Shown here: positions 12,196-26,432 of the stretch, piece by piece
Layout: the number at the start of each line of letters is the position of its first letter
Position numbering within the stretch: the first letter of the stretch is position 1
Assembly: GCA_023159155.1 (NCBI GenBank)
Contig: JAJNNX010000074.1
Location: 148,054 to 212,053, forward strand
DNA: 64,000 nucleotides
Direction: 5' to 3'
DNA from: Ustulina deusta
Lineage: Eukaryota > Ascomycota > Sordariomycetes > Xylariales > Xylariaceae
Notes under the pieces: generated by a model
What the model saw: only the letters and a program-made list of their open reading frames with translations
Told to the model about the DNA's origin: nothing
Databases searched by the model: none
Made by a program: the position numbers and the translations under genes

Positions 12196-15100
12196 ATTTA
12201 GTAAGAACACGCAGCTTTTGATTTTCTTTTTGTATAGTTTTTTTTATTGCAGTTAAACTAAAACACAAACAATTTTTTTTTTATAGTTTTTCTAACAAAA
12301 AAAAAGTTTTTATAATTATAACAGTTATTTATTAAGTAAAACATTTATTTAAACTAAAAAAAACTAATTAAATATATATTTAATAACTAAAAATTAAAAA
12401 AGATTATTTTTAAAAAAAAAAAATTAAAAAATCAAAATAGTTCTATTAATATAATAATAGATCTATTATTATAAAAAAAAATCTATTAGTACTAGCTTTT
12501 TTTAGTTTAATTATTTACCGATTTTTTATTATTTATGTTTTTTTTATACCTATAAAACTAATAAACCTTTTAAAAACAAAAATTTACTAAAAAATAAAAA
12601 ACTATTTTTTATTTAGTTTAATTATTATTATTTTTTATTTTATTAATTATTTAACTAAAATTTAGTATATTTTTTTAATAAAAATTAAAACTATTAGTTA
12701 ATAATATTAACTAATTATATATAAACATTTTTTATATAATTATTATTTAATTATTTATTAGATTTTTTTATTTTATAACTCTTAATTTATATATATTATT
12801 AATTAATTTTTCTAATTTAATTTTATTAAAAACTCTAGTAAAAAAAAAAACACTAGTTTAAAAAAAAAAATATTAATATATAATTAAAAAATATTTTTAT
12901 TTTTATAACTAAATCTAAAAAAAATTAAAATACTTACTAAGTCCTTTTAATCCTTTATTTTATTAAAATAAATTTTTTATATTAATTTTTAATTAAAATT
13001 TTTATTTTTTTTAAACTAAAATATATATTCTAAATAAAAAAATCTTTATTTAAACAATCCTTAACTCTAACTTTTACTTCTAAACCAAATCAATACTAAA
13101 TAAAAAAAAAAATAATTTTTAAAGCTTTTATATTTAAAAAGTTATAAAAAAAAAATCTTTAAAAATATATTAATAATATAAATATTTATATTAAAAAGTT
13201 ATTTTATAGCTTTTTTAGTATTAGTTTTTCTAGTACCTAACTAAAAACTACTAATAAAATAAAACAACTAAATAAAATTAAAAAATAGTTAGTATTTTGT
13301 TATAGTTTATAAAAAAATACTAAAAAATAGTATTAGTACTTTTTTGCAAAAAAAAAAAAAAACTATTAAGTTTTATAAAATAGTCTAAAAAAACGCTTTT
13401 TTCTAAAAATCAAAAATCAAAACGTTAGCTTTAAAGCTTAAATTAATAGATTTAATCAAAAAGCTAATAAATTTTTAGCTAACTATATTAATTAAACTAA
13501 TAAGCTTTCTTTCCGAACTAATAACAATTAATTAAATAAACTAAAAAAACGTTTTTATAAAAACATATATAAAAAAAATTATTTAAATAAAAAAAAATCT
13601 AAAAACAAATTATAAACTACCTAATTAACGCTAAGTTCTTAAGCAATTTTAAAAATTTTAAAAAAAACTATACTTATTAAAACATAAAAAAAATTATTAT
13701 TACTTACGCCCTAAAGCTTAAAAAAAAATTTTTTTTTTTAACTAAATTAAAATTAGAATAGTTTATTTGCCTAAAAAGCTATTTAAAAACAAATTTTTAA
13801 AAAAATTAAGCATTATTATTACTAATACTTTAAAAAAATTCCAGCTAAATCTATAGCTAACCTTTCTAATCTAGCTTTTATTTAATTAATATACGCTATA
13901 GTTTTTTTTTAAGAACTTAAACCTTACATTTTTTCTTTAGTTATAATATAATTAGTTTATTAATTATTATAACTAGCTTTAATATTTATAAAAAAACCTA
14001 ACATATAAATAGAACTTTGTTTTTAAAATAATTAAAAAAGTAGAACTGCTTAATTAAAACTTAAATTTATAAGCTTTTTTATATTAATTTTAAAACACTT
14101 AAAATAATCTACTTATTAATTTTTTTAATAAATATAAAAGCAAGCCTAACCCTAAAAAAACTAGTAATAAAACAAATTAAAAAAACTATAAAAAATATAA
14201 AAATAAGCAAAAAAAAAATTATAACTCTAGTTATAATAAAAGACTTTTAATCTATTAAAACTATAAAATTAAAAAATATTTTTTTTATAATTATACCAAA
14301 AAATAAAAACTTTAAAAAAAAAAGAATTAAATTTATAATACTATTTAATAAAAATAACTATTACTAATTTATTTCTAATATAATTTATTAAAAATTAATC
14401 TAAATATAAAAAACTTTATTAGTATATAATCTGTAAATATAAAAAAGATTATTAAAAAAAATAAAAAGCTTTTAGTAGACCTAGATTATTTAATAAAAAA
14501 AAATAGTTTATTAGAGTTAAATAGTTTTTATTATTTATAAGCCCAATTTTTACTTTTTTTAAAAATAAAAATATAGTATATGCTTTCTTATTAGATCTAA
14601 AAAAAAAAAAAAAAAATAACTAGCTTTTTTTTAAAAATATAGCTATATTTAATAAGCTTTTAGGATTAAAAAGTCCGTTAGCTAATTTAAAAAAAACTAA
14701 AAAACAAGCTCCTTTTTAAGCTAATTCTCCTTATTTAAAAAAAGCAGTAAAACTAATATTTCTTAATAAATAACTTTAAAATTAATTAACCCGTTAATTA
14801 ATTAAAGCTAAAAAGATTATTTAAAAATAAAATACTATTTTAATCTAAGTTTATAAAAATAGTTAAAAAAACTAAATTAATATTAAATACTTTTTTTATA
14901 CTACTTTTTTTTTTTAGATTATATAAAACTAGCTTTTTAACTATTTTTTTACTATTAAAGCCTAGTTTATTTAAAAAATAAAAATATTTTTAATTACTAA
15001 ACTAAAGTAACTAAAACTTTTTAAAAAAAAAAATATTATTTTATATTAATAAAGCTTTAAACTTTATAAAACTTAGTTATTACTATAATTTATAAAAATA

Positions 15101-17605
15101 AAACTTAAATAAATAATAAAAAAACTTATTTTAAATATATTAAAAAAATATTTAATAGAATTATTATTAATTATATTTTAATTAATAAAAAAGCTTTAGC
15201 TAATTTAATAAGCTTTATATATATAATATAATATAATTTATTTTTTTGTATTATTTTTAAACTATTAGAACTAAAAATAACTAATAATAGTACTACTTTA
15301 ATTAAATATTATATAGTCTTTTTTTTAATTATAAAAAAAATTCTATTTATTATAAAAGCTTATATTATAAAAAACAATCAAACCTATAAAATATTTTTTA
15401 ATAAAGCTTAATTAAAATAAAACTTAGCAATTATTAATTATAGAACTAATTAAATTATTTTATAAAACTTAAAAAAAATATCTAATATTTTAATTATATG
15501 TAATACTTTAACCGTAGAACCTATATATATTTAAAAAGCTAAAAATAAATTTTACTAATTTCTTTATACTAATAACTACTTGTTTACTAAATCTAAAAGA
15601 AATTTTAAAAAATTTTCTAGTTCTAAAAAAAATTAAAATATTAATAATATTCTAAATTAAAGCTTAATTAACAAAGATCTAGTTAAAAAAATATTAAACA
15701 TTGCTAAATTAGCATTAGTTTTAACTATTTTTTTAAAAAACTAAACAAAAACTTAATTTTAAGCTAAACTTAAAAAAAATATTTATATAGCTTAAAGTAT
15801 TAATTTATTACTATTTAAACTTTAAAAAAACTAAAAAAAAAATATTTTTTGCTACTAAACTAAAAATTATTTCTAAACTACTAATAAATTTAAATATACT
15901 AACTAAAAAAATCTTATTTATTAATATTAGCAATACTATTTTAGTACTTATAACAAAAAGTCTATTTTTTATTAATTTATAGATTATAAATAGATTACTA
16001 ATAAAAAAACCTGCTATAACTAAAATCTAAAGCAAATATTTATTATAAGCTTTATTATTTACTATTCTTAATAAAATATTTCTTAAATATATAAAATTAT
16101 TTTTATTAATTATTTCCGATTATATTAACAAATATATAAAAATTTTAAAAAAGCTAATTTATATTTTACCTATGCTTTATAAAGCTTTTTTTTTATTTAT
16201 TAAAAAAATAATCCTTACTTTTAATACTAATTATAATAAAATATTATATTAATATAAATTATTAAATTAAAATAATAATAAAACTTATTTTATTAAGTTC
16301 TATTATATTATTAAAAATAAAACAAATTAATTATTTTTATTGCTTAATATATATAATAACCAAAAATAAACAATATTAGCTCTAAATAATTGTTTAAATA
16401 TAAATCTAGCTTTAATAGCTATAAAACAAAATAAATCTTTTTATAACAATATTAAAAAATTTCTAAAAAACAAATTTAATATAAATTTAGCAATTAATAT
16501 AAAACTAATTAGTTTTTCTAAAAAATAAAAATTAACTATTTCTATTTTTTATAATTTTATACTTTTTTTATTATCTAAACATACTTTTTTAAACCAAAAA
16601 GTATAAAAAAAACCCCAAATATAACATAAACTTAAACAGTATTTTTTATTTAAAAGCTTTTAAATTATAATTAATACATAGTTTGCTTAATCCCTACTTA
16701 TTATTAAAAACGGAACTAAAACTCCAGAATAGCAAATATTAACTTAAAAACTATATTATACCTAAAAAAACTATTTTGTTATAAGTTTTAAAAATATAAA
16801 AAAAACTAACTTAATTAAGCATACTATTATAATTAATCCTATAATTGCTTTTTTTTAGCTTTATTAACCCAAATATATTATATAAAAAAAACAGTTTATT
16901 ATTAAAATCTTTTTTTAATTAGAATCTATTAGCTTTATTTATTTAAAAATATCTGCTTAAAAAGCATAAACTTATTATTTACCTAAAAATAAGCTAAAAA
17001 AAAGAAAATTTATATATTGTTATATTTTAATAAATTAAGCTATAATTAAACTTTAGTAGCTAGTATATTAATAAAATAAAGTTTTTTATACTTTAATTTA
17101 AAAAGATTATAACGTTTTTTTTAAAAAAAATGCTACTTATATGTTTTAAGCTATACTAACAAAATATAAAAATCAACTAAAAACTAGATTTATTACTCCT
17201 AATAATTAATATATAAATTAAAAAATACTTTAAAATATAATAAGCTTTCTTTATATTTACTATATTTTAAAAAATATTAGTTTTAAAAAATAGCTATTTA
17301 TAAAAAATTTCTCTAGCTCTTTACTCCTTTTTTTTTTAAAATATTACCTAAAATAAAAAATATTTTTTAATATCTTTATTAATAACTACAATACATCTAG
17401 CCATATATTTAATAATTTTTTTAATTTTTTATATACTTAATATTTCCTATAAATTATATTTATCCTAATTAGCCTCTTTTTAAAAAAGATAATCTTATTT
17501 ATAAATAGTATTAATATATTAAGCTTTAAATTATTCTAAAAATAAATATATTTATTCCTAAAATATTAAAATTAATTTAAAAAATAAGTATTAAATAAAA
17601 ATTAT

Positions 17606-19180
17606 CTAACTAATATATTAAAACTAAAAAACTTTTTATATCTAGTTCTATATTTTAAAATATATTTCTTAGAAAAAACGGACTTAATTAATATATTAAA
17701 AAGTGCTTACTAGAAATTAGTTCTAGAAGTAACCTTAAAAAAAAAACCTTTTATTTAAAAAAAAACAATAAAAAGCTTTTTAAATAAAGAAAAAAACAAT
17801 AAAAAGCTTTCTATACAATATATAAAAAAATCTAAAACTATACTATTAAAAATTCAAATTTTTTTATTTAATATTATTTAGCTATTAATGCTTTGTTAAT
17901 AAAACTAAATAAAATATTATTCTAAATAATTAATTAACTTACTAAAACTAAAATTATTAATAAAAATATAATCTTTATAAAAATTTTTATATTTATATTA
18001 TTTAGACTTTCTAATTTAGAAATAAAATATAATATTAAAAAAAAAAAAACTTTAAAAATAATCTATTGCTTAGCAAAATATTACTAACTAATTATTAAAT
18101 CTTAATTCTTAATTATATTATATATAAATTATTATAACTTAATAAATATTTTAAAAATTAAATCGGAAGCCCAAAAAAAAATTGTTATATAGATTAAATA
18201 ATTAAAAAAATATTAGTTCGTTATTTATTATTGTTTAAATATTTCTAAAATTATTAAAATTATAAATAGATTATTCTAGATTAACAAACTAACTTATATA
18301 CCTACTAAGCAATTTAATTCTAAAAAATTGCCTTTTTTTATAGTTAACCTTACTAACATTTAGCCTTTCTTGTTTATATTTAAAAAAAAAAAAAAGCAGT
18401 TTAAATATCTTTTTATTTATTTCTATTAATTTAATTAATAAAAACTTAAAAAATTTCTCTAAAAATTATTTAGCTTATTTATAATATAAAAATATTATAA
18501 AAGTTATAATTCTAAGTTATAAAGTATAAAAAAACCTTTTTTTAAACAAACGTTATTATATAATCTAAAACTTATCTTATTACTAGATTATTAATAAATA
18601 TTTTTACTAAAAAAAACAAAATAGCTATTTTTTTAAATGTTTATTACTTTACAAAATTAATACTACTTTAAAATACGCTTATAACTATTATAAATATTTT
18701 AGTATTCTAATAACTTTTTATAACCTATAAGTTTACTTTTAATAGCCCTTTTGATCTTTAAACATAAGCAAATATTATAAACAATATTATACTTATACTA
18801 AAATTAAACCTAAACTATTTCTAACTATTAAATAAAAAATAGTTATTATAAAACTATAAAATATAATAAACATAAATTATATAAAACCAATATATCTAAA
18901 AACTTCTAATAAAACATTTTATATTTTAATTATAATTAACTATTTTAGCTGATTTATTTTTGCTTTTATAACCAAAAAAATAAAATAGTTCCTTATTATT
19001 TAAGCCTAAAAAATCTTAATCCTGGTATTTAGTTATTTTTAATAGTTATTTACAAATAATATATTCCAAAAAAAAAACTTATTAAAAAAATACCTCAAAA
19101 AAAAAAGAACCAAAATTAAACATAATCTTTTTAATTCCTTATAGACCCACAGCTTAATAAAAAAAAATATCTAACTTATT
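17606..19180 (+). pseudogene. Decayed pol region: RT tail, RNase H and integrase
   Basis: Read on the plus strand with stops. At about 17606-17700 the text NFLYLVLYFKIYF followed by a D-L-I pattern resembles the segment after gypsy RT that leads into RNase H. At 18052-18300 the pattern IYCLAKY is followed, at 18124-18141, by I-N-Y-Y-N-L where the family has T-D-H-x-N-L, and then KSEAQ. Every departure is one C-to-T or G-to-A step. At 18872-18892 the text I-N-Y-I-K-P-I sits where integrases have the first catalytic Asp and a following G-P. At 18938 N-Y-F-S appears for D-Y-F-S, and at 19052-19060 T-N-N for T-D-N-G, 60 codons after the first Asp position, the normal spacing. A P-Q-L-N string lies 31-34 codons later, near the expected Glu. 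A one-base shift separates RNase H and integrase frames, probably in a poly-A run. Confidence 0.72.
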
Positions 19181-22100
19181 TTTGTATAGCTAAAAAAATA
19201 AGCATTAAAAACTAGATATACTAACTTAGAAAAATAGCTAGCACACATAAAAAAAACTATTAAAGTTATTAATTCGCAAAAAATAATTAGTACTAATTTA
19301 TTACTAACCTAGATTTTATTTAGATAAAATATATATTTAATTATTTTAGTACTAAAAAAAACTAATATAAAAATTATTATAAATAAAGCTTTTAAACTAA
19401 GTATAATAAAATATTTAATAACTAAACAAAAAAAAAATCAAAAAAAATATAATAGTTCTTAATTATATATATCAAAAAAAACTTACTAAAGAAAACAGCC
19501 TATAAGTACTAAAAAGGCTAATAAGTATAAAAATATATCTAAAATTAAAACTAACTAATATAATTATATTAAAAACAAAAAAATAATTCTTAATATAATA
19601 CTACAAAAATAACAAAACTTTATTTAATATAAAAAAAACTATACAAAATTACTAGTATTACATTAAAAGTCTTAGTATAAATTATAAACGTATTATAAAA
19701 AAAAAATTTAAAAAATATATATTAATACGCTTAGCTAAATCAAAACTATATATATAAAAGTTAGCTAATAGATTAAAAAATTAATAATAAAAAAAAATAC
19801 TTTAAATCAAAAGTTTTTTCTAATAAAAAAAAAAAAATCTTTAACCTATGTTCTAAAATATTAGAGCTGCTTTAGCAGTTTTAATAAACAAAAATAGCAA
19901 AAATTTAAAAAAAAAAAAAAAAAATATACTACTTATAGCTAAACAAATAATTATTAACTAATTAAACATTTCTTACTTAGACTACTAATAATCTGCTTAA
20001 TTTTATATAATATTTTTTTTTATAGTTATTTTATTTAAAGCTTTATGCTATTTGGCCTAAATTAAAAAAAAATCTAAATAATAAATTAAAAAAAAAAATT
20101 TTTTTTTTTAACTTTTATTTATAAAACATTTTTTATTTGTGCGCTAATACTTATTAATTATAGGTTTAAACTTTAAACTTACTAATCCAATCTATGCCTA
20201 CTTTTAACTTTACTATTTACGTTTTAAAAAAAGCTAGCCTTAGTTTATTTAAAGCTTTATATTATTTTATAAATTAAATTTTTTATTTTAATTAAATTAT
20301 TTTTTAAAACTGCTAACTAAATATATATTTTTTTTATAACTTTTTTTACTTCCGATTAAATAAAAATAAAAAAAATATAATCTAACCGGACATAAAAAAA
20401 AACTTATTAAATTAAAACAAAAATTTAACTAAATATAGCTAAAACTAAAAAAATTAAATATTTTATAAAATATAAACAATATAAATATATTATAATAAAA
20501 ATCTTTCCTTTAAAAAAAAACAATATAAAAATAAAATATATATTTATTTTTAAATACAACAAAAATACTTTAATACATTAAAGCTTTTATATTAAGAACT
20601 TTAAAAAAATTTATAGTTTATAAGCTAAAGTAGCCAAAATAATAACTAGTCCTTAAAGCAATAAAACTAATTAAAACTAGAAAAAAAAAGTAAAAATATT
20701 TATTATTTTTTATAAAAAATAATTCTTTTTTAAATACTAAAAACAACAAAAAATAAAAAAAACTATTAAAGTAAAAAAATCTAATATTATTAATTCTATA
20801 AATTATAAATTACCCGGACTAAAAATAGTTAGTATTTCTAAATATAAAAAAGCTTATAAATAATTTTATAATCTATAATCCAAATAACTAAAAAATAGCT
20901 TAAGAATTATTAAAATAAAAGCTTATTATATTAAAAAAATTAGCTTATAAATTAAACTTATTATTATTAAAGATTTCTTAAGTTTTTCTTAAGTAAGAAT
21001 AAATAAAGTTTGCTTTATTTGCTTTAAAATATATAATATATTAATTAATAAATTTGATTTAACTTAATTAAAAGTAGCTTAAAACTAGTAAGTATTTATT
21101 AATTAAAAAAGCTTTATTTATTAAAAAGTAGTACAATACTAAAAAAAAATCAAAAAATATTATTTTTTTTAGCTAAATAACTAAAAAATTAATATAAATA
21201 AAAAATCTCAAATTTTTAACTTTAAAAACAATTATTTTAATTAAAAAAATAATTAAAAAATATTTATATAAAATAAACAAAAACAATTTAAACTAAAGCT
21301 TTAAAAAAAGATTGGCTTAACCTTTTTATTCTTTAAACGTATAGTTGTACTAAAAAAAGTAATTATATTAGTCTATATATAAAAAAAAAAACCAGAACTA
21401 GAAACTATCTTTTATAAACAATATTAGTTTTTTAGCGCTAACTTTAAAATAAAATCTATTAATAATTTAATTATTTTTAAAAACTTAAAATATTTTTAAA
21501 TATATATATAAAAATTTAAGCTATTTTATTTTAATAGGACTTACTTAGTTATATTTAACTTTAAAAATATTAATATTTGTTTAAAACAATATATATAAAA
21601 TAATACTAAAGCTTTATATTTTTAATCTTTAAAAAAAGCTAATATAAAAAATAATAATAAAATCTTTAAAATAAAAAAACTTTTATATTTAAAAGAATTT
21701 AAAAAAGTTATTTTAAACTTAAAAAAAGATCTAAGAAAATCTGCTGTTTAAACTGGCCTACGCTTTATTTATTTAAAAAAAGCTTTTAAAAACTTATAAA
21801 AAGATCTAGCAAAAAAAAAAAAAAAATTTCTAATATGTTACGTTTAAGGCTACTTTTATAAAAATTAACTTTAATATTAAGTAAAACTACTAATAATTAA
21901 AAATCTTAACCTTATATATAATATAAAATATTTAAAGCTAACCTATAAAAAAGTATACTTAAGTTTAGAACTAGCCTATAAAAAATAGCTAATAAATCTA
22001 ATTTAGCTATTACTAAATAATTTTTTTATAAAATTGCAAAAAAAAAACTAAAAAAAAGTTCTTTTTAGTTATTATATATACCCGCTAATTTATATTATTA

Positions 22101-25100
22101 AAAAAGATTACTATAAATTAATATTTTATAAAATTAAATATTTTTTTAATAAAAAGTATTAGTTCTAGCTTAAATAAAGTATTAATAACCAAAAAACTAG
22201 CTATTACTTAATATTAAAAAAAACTTATATATTTATTTTTAAAATTAAAACAGATTATAAAAAATTAAGTTAAATAAACTAATAAAAATAAAAAATATTT
22301 TTATTCTATTTAGAAATTTTTTTTTTAAGTACTAATTTTTATATATTTATTTTAAACTTATTTAATTAAGTTTTTTAGCAATTACTAAACAAACTTTTAA
22401 TTTAAAAATATTTATAAAAAATAAAGTACTAATTAAATTAGTATAAAACAAATTAACTTTTTTTTTTAATATTTATTACCCGATTTAAAAAAATAAAAAC
22501 TTTATTTATATTAAAATATAATATAAAAAATAAAACAAACTTAATAATAATTTTTGATTTAGTTTATTACTAATAAAAAGCTAACTTATTTAATATTTAT
22601 TTTTAAATTAAAAAAATAATAATAATAAACTTAGTAGCTATAAAAATATTAAAAATATATTAAAAAAATTTAAAAAAAAGCTATTTTTTACTTATATAAA
22701 AAAAAAATTATAAAAAATAGCGCTAAAACAAAATTTCTAATTAGGCAAACTATAACTTTTATTAACTAAATCTAAATTAGTAACTAATTTTTGCTTAATT
22801 GCTAAAAAATATCCGAATTAAAAAACTAAAAATATTATTTATTACTAGATCTAAAACTATTTAATTTTTTTTAATAAAAACTAAAAAAACTAAACCTATT
22901 TACTTATTTAAAGCTAATACTAACAAAATACTATAATATTTTAAAAAAATATATTTATATTTATATATTAATATAATATTTTAGTAAGCTAAATTAAATA
23001 AAAAATTATTATTATTATTTATTATTACTTTTAAAAAAACAAAATAAAAATATTCTATAGTTCCAAAATAATAAAAACTTTTTAATAAAAAACTTAGTAT
23101 AGCTAATATAATTAATAAACTTTCTAAGTTAAATTCTTTTTTAATTTGCTTAAACTAAACTATTCTATATTTGTTTTAATTTAAAACGTTTAATTAAAAT
23201 ATATTCTAAAAAAAACCTAAAAAAAATCAGATTAATTATTCTAACTAACTAATTATTAAAAAATTTATACTATTAAAATAGCTATTAGATTAAAAAATAA
23301 TTTTTAGCAAAAAAAAAAAGCAGTTCTAATAATACTTATAAAAAGTTTAGCTTAAACAATTTAAATAATAAAAACAACTCTACTAATACTACTAACTTAA
23401 AAAAATTAAAAAATACTAAAAAAGCTTCTAATTTACATAAAAAAATATAAAAAAAAAACCCCCCGGAAATAATTCTAGCAAATCTAGATAAAAATCTAAC
23501 CAATACTATAAATCAAAAAAAGATTTCTAAAACTTGTAATAAAAAAAATCTAAAACAAAAAGCAATAATAAGCATTTTACTAATAAATATACTTATAACC
23601 CTAGCAAATACTATAATAAAAATATATTATTAAGTCTAAAAAGTTAAAATATTTACTAAAAACTAAAAAATTAGTTTTTATAAACCAAAAAATAAAAATA
23701 AACTAAATAATAAAGTTCTATAAGCATTAAAAAAAAAATAATTACTGCTTTAAATACTTTATTTTATAATAATCTTTTAAAAAACATAAATATAGCGTTA
23801 GTTATTTAAAATAGTAATATAGCTATTATAAAATAAGAACTAGATTAGATATTTAAATAGAAAAAAAAAATAAAAATAATTAAAAAGTAAACACTAAAAC
23901 TAATAAAAATAAAAAAATAGCAGTAAAAAAAAATTAAAAAAAAAAAAAAAAAATAAAACTATTTAAAAACTAGTACTAATAAGTTTAAAAAAAAAGCTAT
24001 ATAAAAAAAAGCTTTAAAAATCTTTTTTTTAAAAAAAGCCCTAGTTCTTAAAATAATAAAAATTAAATAAATAATAAAAGATTTTTAAGCTTAAATAATA
24101 GCCTTAATACTAGTTATTATATTTAATAATTTCTATAATTTAATATATTTTTTTACTATTAAAAAAACTTTTAAAAATACTTTAAACTTATAAAATATTT
24201 AGTTTTTTATAAATTAAATATAATTAATTAATAAATCTTAGTAGTAATACTTTTATATAAAAAAACTAACTTTAGTTTTTATTTAAAAATAAATAATAAC
24301 TAATTATTTTTATTTTTTAACAAAAGTAATAAATATTATTTTTAACTTAAAAGTTTTTTATTTCTAAATGTTTTGGTCTATTTTATACTGTTTAATATAA
24401 TATAAAAATAAACAAAACTAACTTTTTTTTTTTTTTAATATTTAGCTAAAAACTTTAATATATTTTAAAAACTAACTTTTAATATTTTTAATACTAAAAA
24501 AAAAAATAACGCCTAAGAACTCCTTATAAAAATTAAGCTTTTTGTATAAATAAAATACCTTATTATTATTAATTTTTTTATAGCTATTATAAATCAAAAA
24601 TAGTACTTATAAGCTAAAAACCAAATTAGCTAATTTTATAAGTCAGCCATTTAACTTATTTAAAAAAAAATTTCTTTAAAACTAAAAAAAAAAATTATAA
24701 TATATATCTTTATATATAACCTATACAAATCAATTAATAAAATAAATAAATACTCTAACTTATAAAAAGCTTTACAAAAAAACAATTTTATAAAATTAAA
24801 AAATATTAAAATTTATTAATATTTTATTTTAAAAAATAAAAATAAGCTATAAAAAAGCTTTAAAAACTATCTAGCCTAGTATAATCTAATCTAATATTTA
24901 AACAAACCGCTAAATATACAAAATATAAGTATTAATTTTATTATTTTTTTGCTAAATAAAAAATAATACTTAATTAAATTTATTTTATTTCTTATTTTTA
25001 CCCGGGTTTAAATAAAACAATTAAATTTTTATTTCTAGATTAGTATATATATTAACTGAACTAAATTAGCTATATTAGCTTTTCTTATTATAAATAAAAA

Positions 25101-25917
25101 ACTTATTAATAAATTATTTAGGGTTTTTTTTTAAAAAACTAAAAAAAAAAGCTTATACTAAACGTTTAGCACTTAATTTAACAAAAAATCTTTATTTAGC
25201 CAAAATAACCAACCTTAAAACTAAAATTATTAACTTAAAAAAATTAGTATTTAAAAATTAATAAAAAGTTAATTAGTTAAAGCAAGTTAATATATAGCAA
25301 AATTAAAAAAGCATTAAAATTAAAAATAACTATAAAATAGCTTAAACTAAATTAAAAAAAACTAAAACTATAATTAAACAATTAAAACAAATCAAAACAA
25401 AATATAAACTTAAAATTATTAGTCTAAATTATAAACTATAATATTCCAAAAAAAATATTTAGTACTTTTAGTTTTAGATTATTAAAATAAAAATATAACT
25501 AGCTAATCAAACCTAAGTTATAGCTAAAAAAAAAAAAAAAAACAGTTAAATATTGCAACAAATATAATAAAAGCTATAACAAATATTTTAATTATATTAA
25601 AGCTAAGCTTAATTAATTTAAAAAAAAAACAATCTAACTTTAAAATATTTTTAAAAAAAAAACTAATAATTATATAATTAGCTAAACTATTTAATACTTT
25701 TTATTTATTTATTATAAATTAGGTTTAATTTTTTTTAATGCTATTAAATTACTCTATTTATATTAAAATTATCTATTAATAATTTTTAACTATTTTTAAT
25801 ATATTTATATATTTTTATTACTAAAAAAAGCTGCGCTAAATTAGTTTCTATTACTATAACTAAATTAGATTAATTTTTTTTTACTTGCAGTGCTTAGTTA
25901 AAAGAAGTTTTGCTATA

Positions 25918-26024
25918 TATAGATCCGTACATATGATCTTATCTATATAGCTAGTTCTAGTCCATAGATTAATAAATAAAAACTATCACTTTTACAATTC
26001 AAGTTTATCATTCAGAACATAACA
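25918..26024 (+). repeat. Right (3') LTR of the RIP relic, 107 bp
   Basis: Begins TATAGATCC (TG changed to TA by a G-to-A transition relative to the left copy) and ends AACATAACA. It is directly followed by ATTCTG, which also occurs at the left junction. Same length as the left LTR, with 14 transition differences and no transversions or gaps. Confidence 0.88.
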
Positions 26025-26432
26025 ATTCTGTTCATTCTGCAACAGAGTTGGGTCTGCAGGGTCCTATAACCTATCTACCTATCTAGGTACTTAAGGTACT
26101 ATTGCATTGCTGGATGATGTCACCAGCAATACCAATTGCCCGTTCTAAAGGCTTCTTCTTATTGCCAAGACTGTTTGCTCAACGAACGACGTCAACCATA
26201 TCCAATTGGTGTAGCATATCCCGGGAACACCCTCATACAAGATAGGTACACGGTAGATACCTAGGTAAATACCTAGTTATCGCCTAAAGCCGTCAATAGC
26301 AAAGCCACACAATAAAGGCCACAGGGACCTTGCTTCGTTTACTTCCTGGGATATCGATAGGTACACGCGGCCTCCTCACGCTGGTTTTTACTAGGTAAGC
26401 CGGAAGATGTGCAAAGAAGAAGGGGCTGGCTA
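26025..26432. other. Intergenic, 3' flank of the Sip3-like gene
   Basis: About 400 bp of normal DNA between the right LTR and the Sip3-like stop codon. It contains several TACCTA/TAGGTA units (26071-26100, 26250-26277). It presumably includes the 3' UTR of the minus-strand gene. No coding feature is supported. Confidence 0.5.

Larger units (their letters stand above)
12089..26024 (+). mobile_element. RIP-degraded LTR retrotransposon, Ty3/gypsy-type order, possibly with nested insertions
   Basis: A 13.9-kb AT-rich block bounded exactly by two 107-bp direct repeats. Between them, decayed pol text is readable on the plus strand. There is a reverse-transcriptase tail/connection region near 17.6 kb, an RNase H segment near 18.05-18.3 kb and an integrase core near 18.87-19.18 kb. 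Stops and substitutions fit G-to-A and C-to-T change. The order RT, RNase H, integrase is that of Ty3/gypsy elements. The left flank ends in ATTC(TG) and the right flank begins with ATTCTG, a possible target-site duplication of 4 to 6 bp depending on the LTR end chosen. The spacing is large for a single element of this kind, so another repeat may be nested, most likely in 19.5-25.9 kb, where I could not identify any protein. The element is not capable of coding for anything intact. Confidence 0.82.

Noticed and set aside
12196..25917. AT-rich block as a centromere or mitochondrial insertion
   Set aside because: It is bounded by exact LTRs and contains decayed pol text, which a retrotransposon explains better; no mitochondrial gene text was seen.
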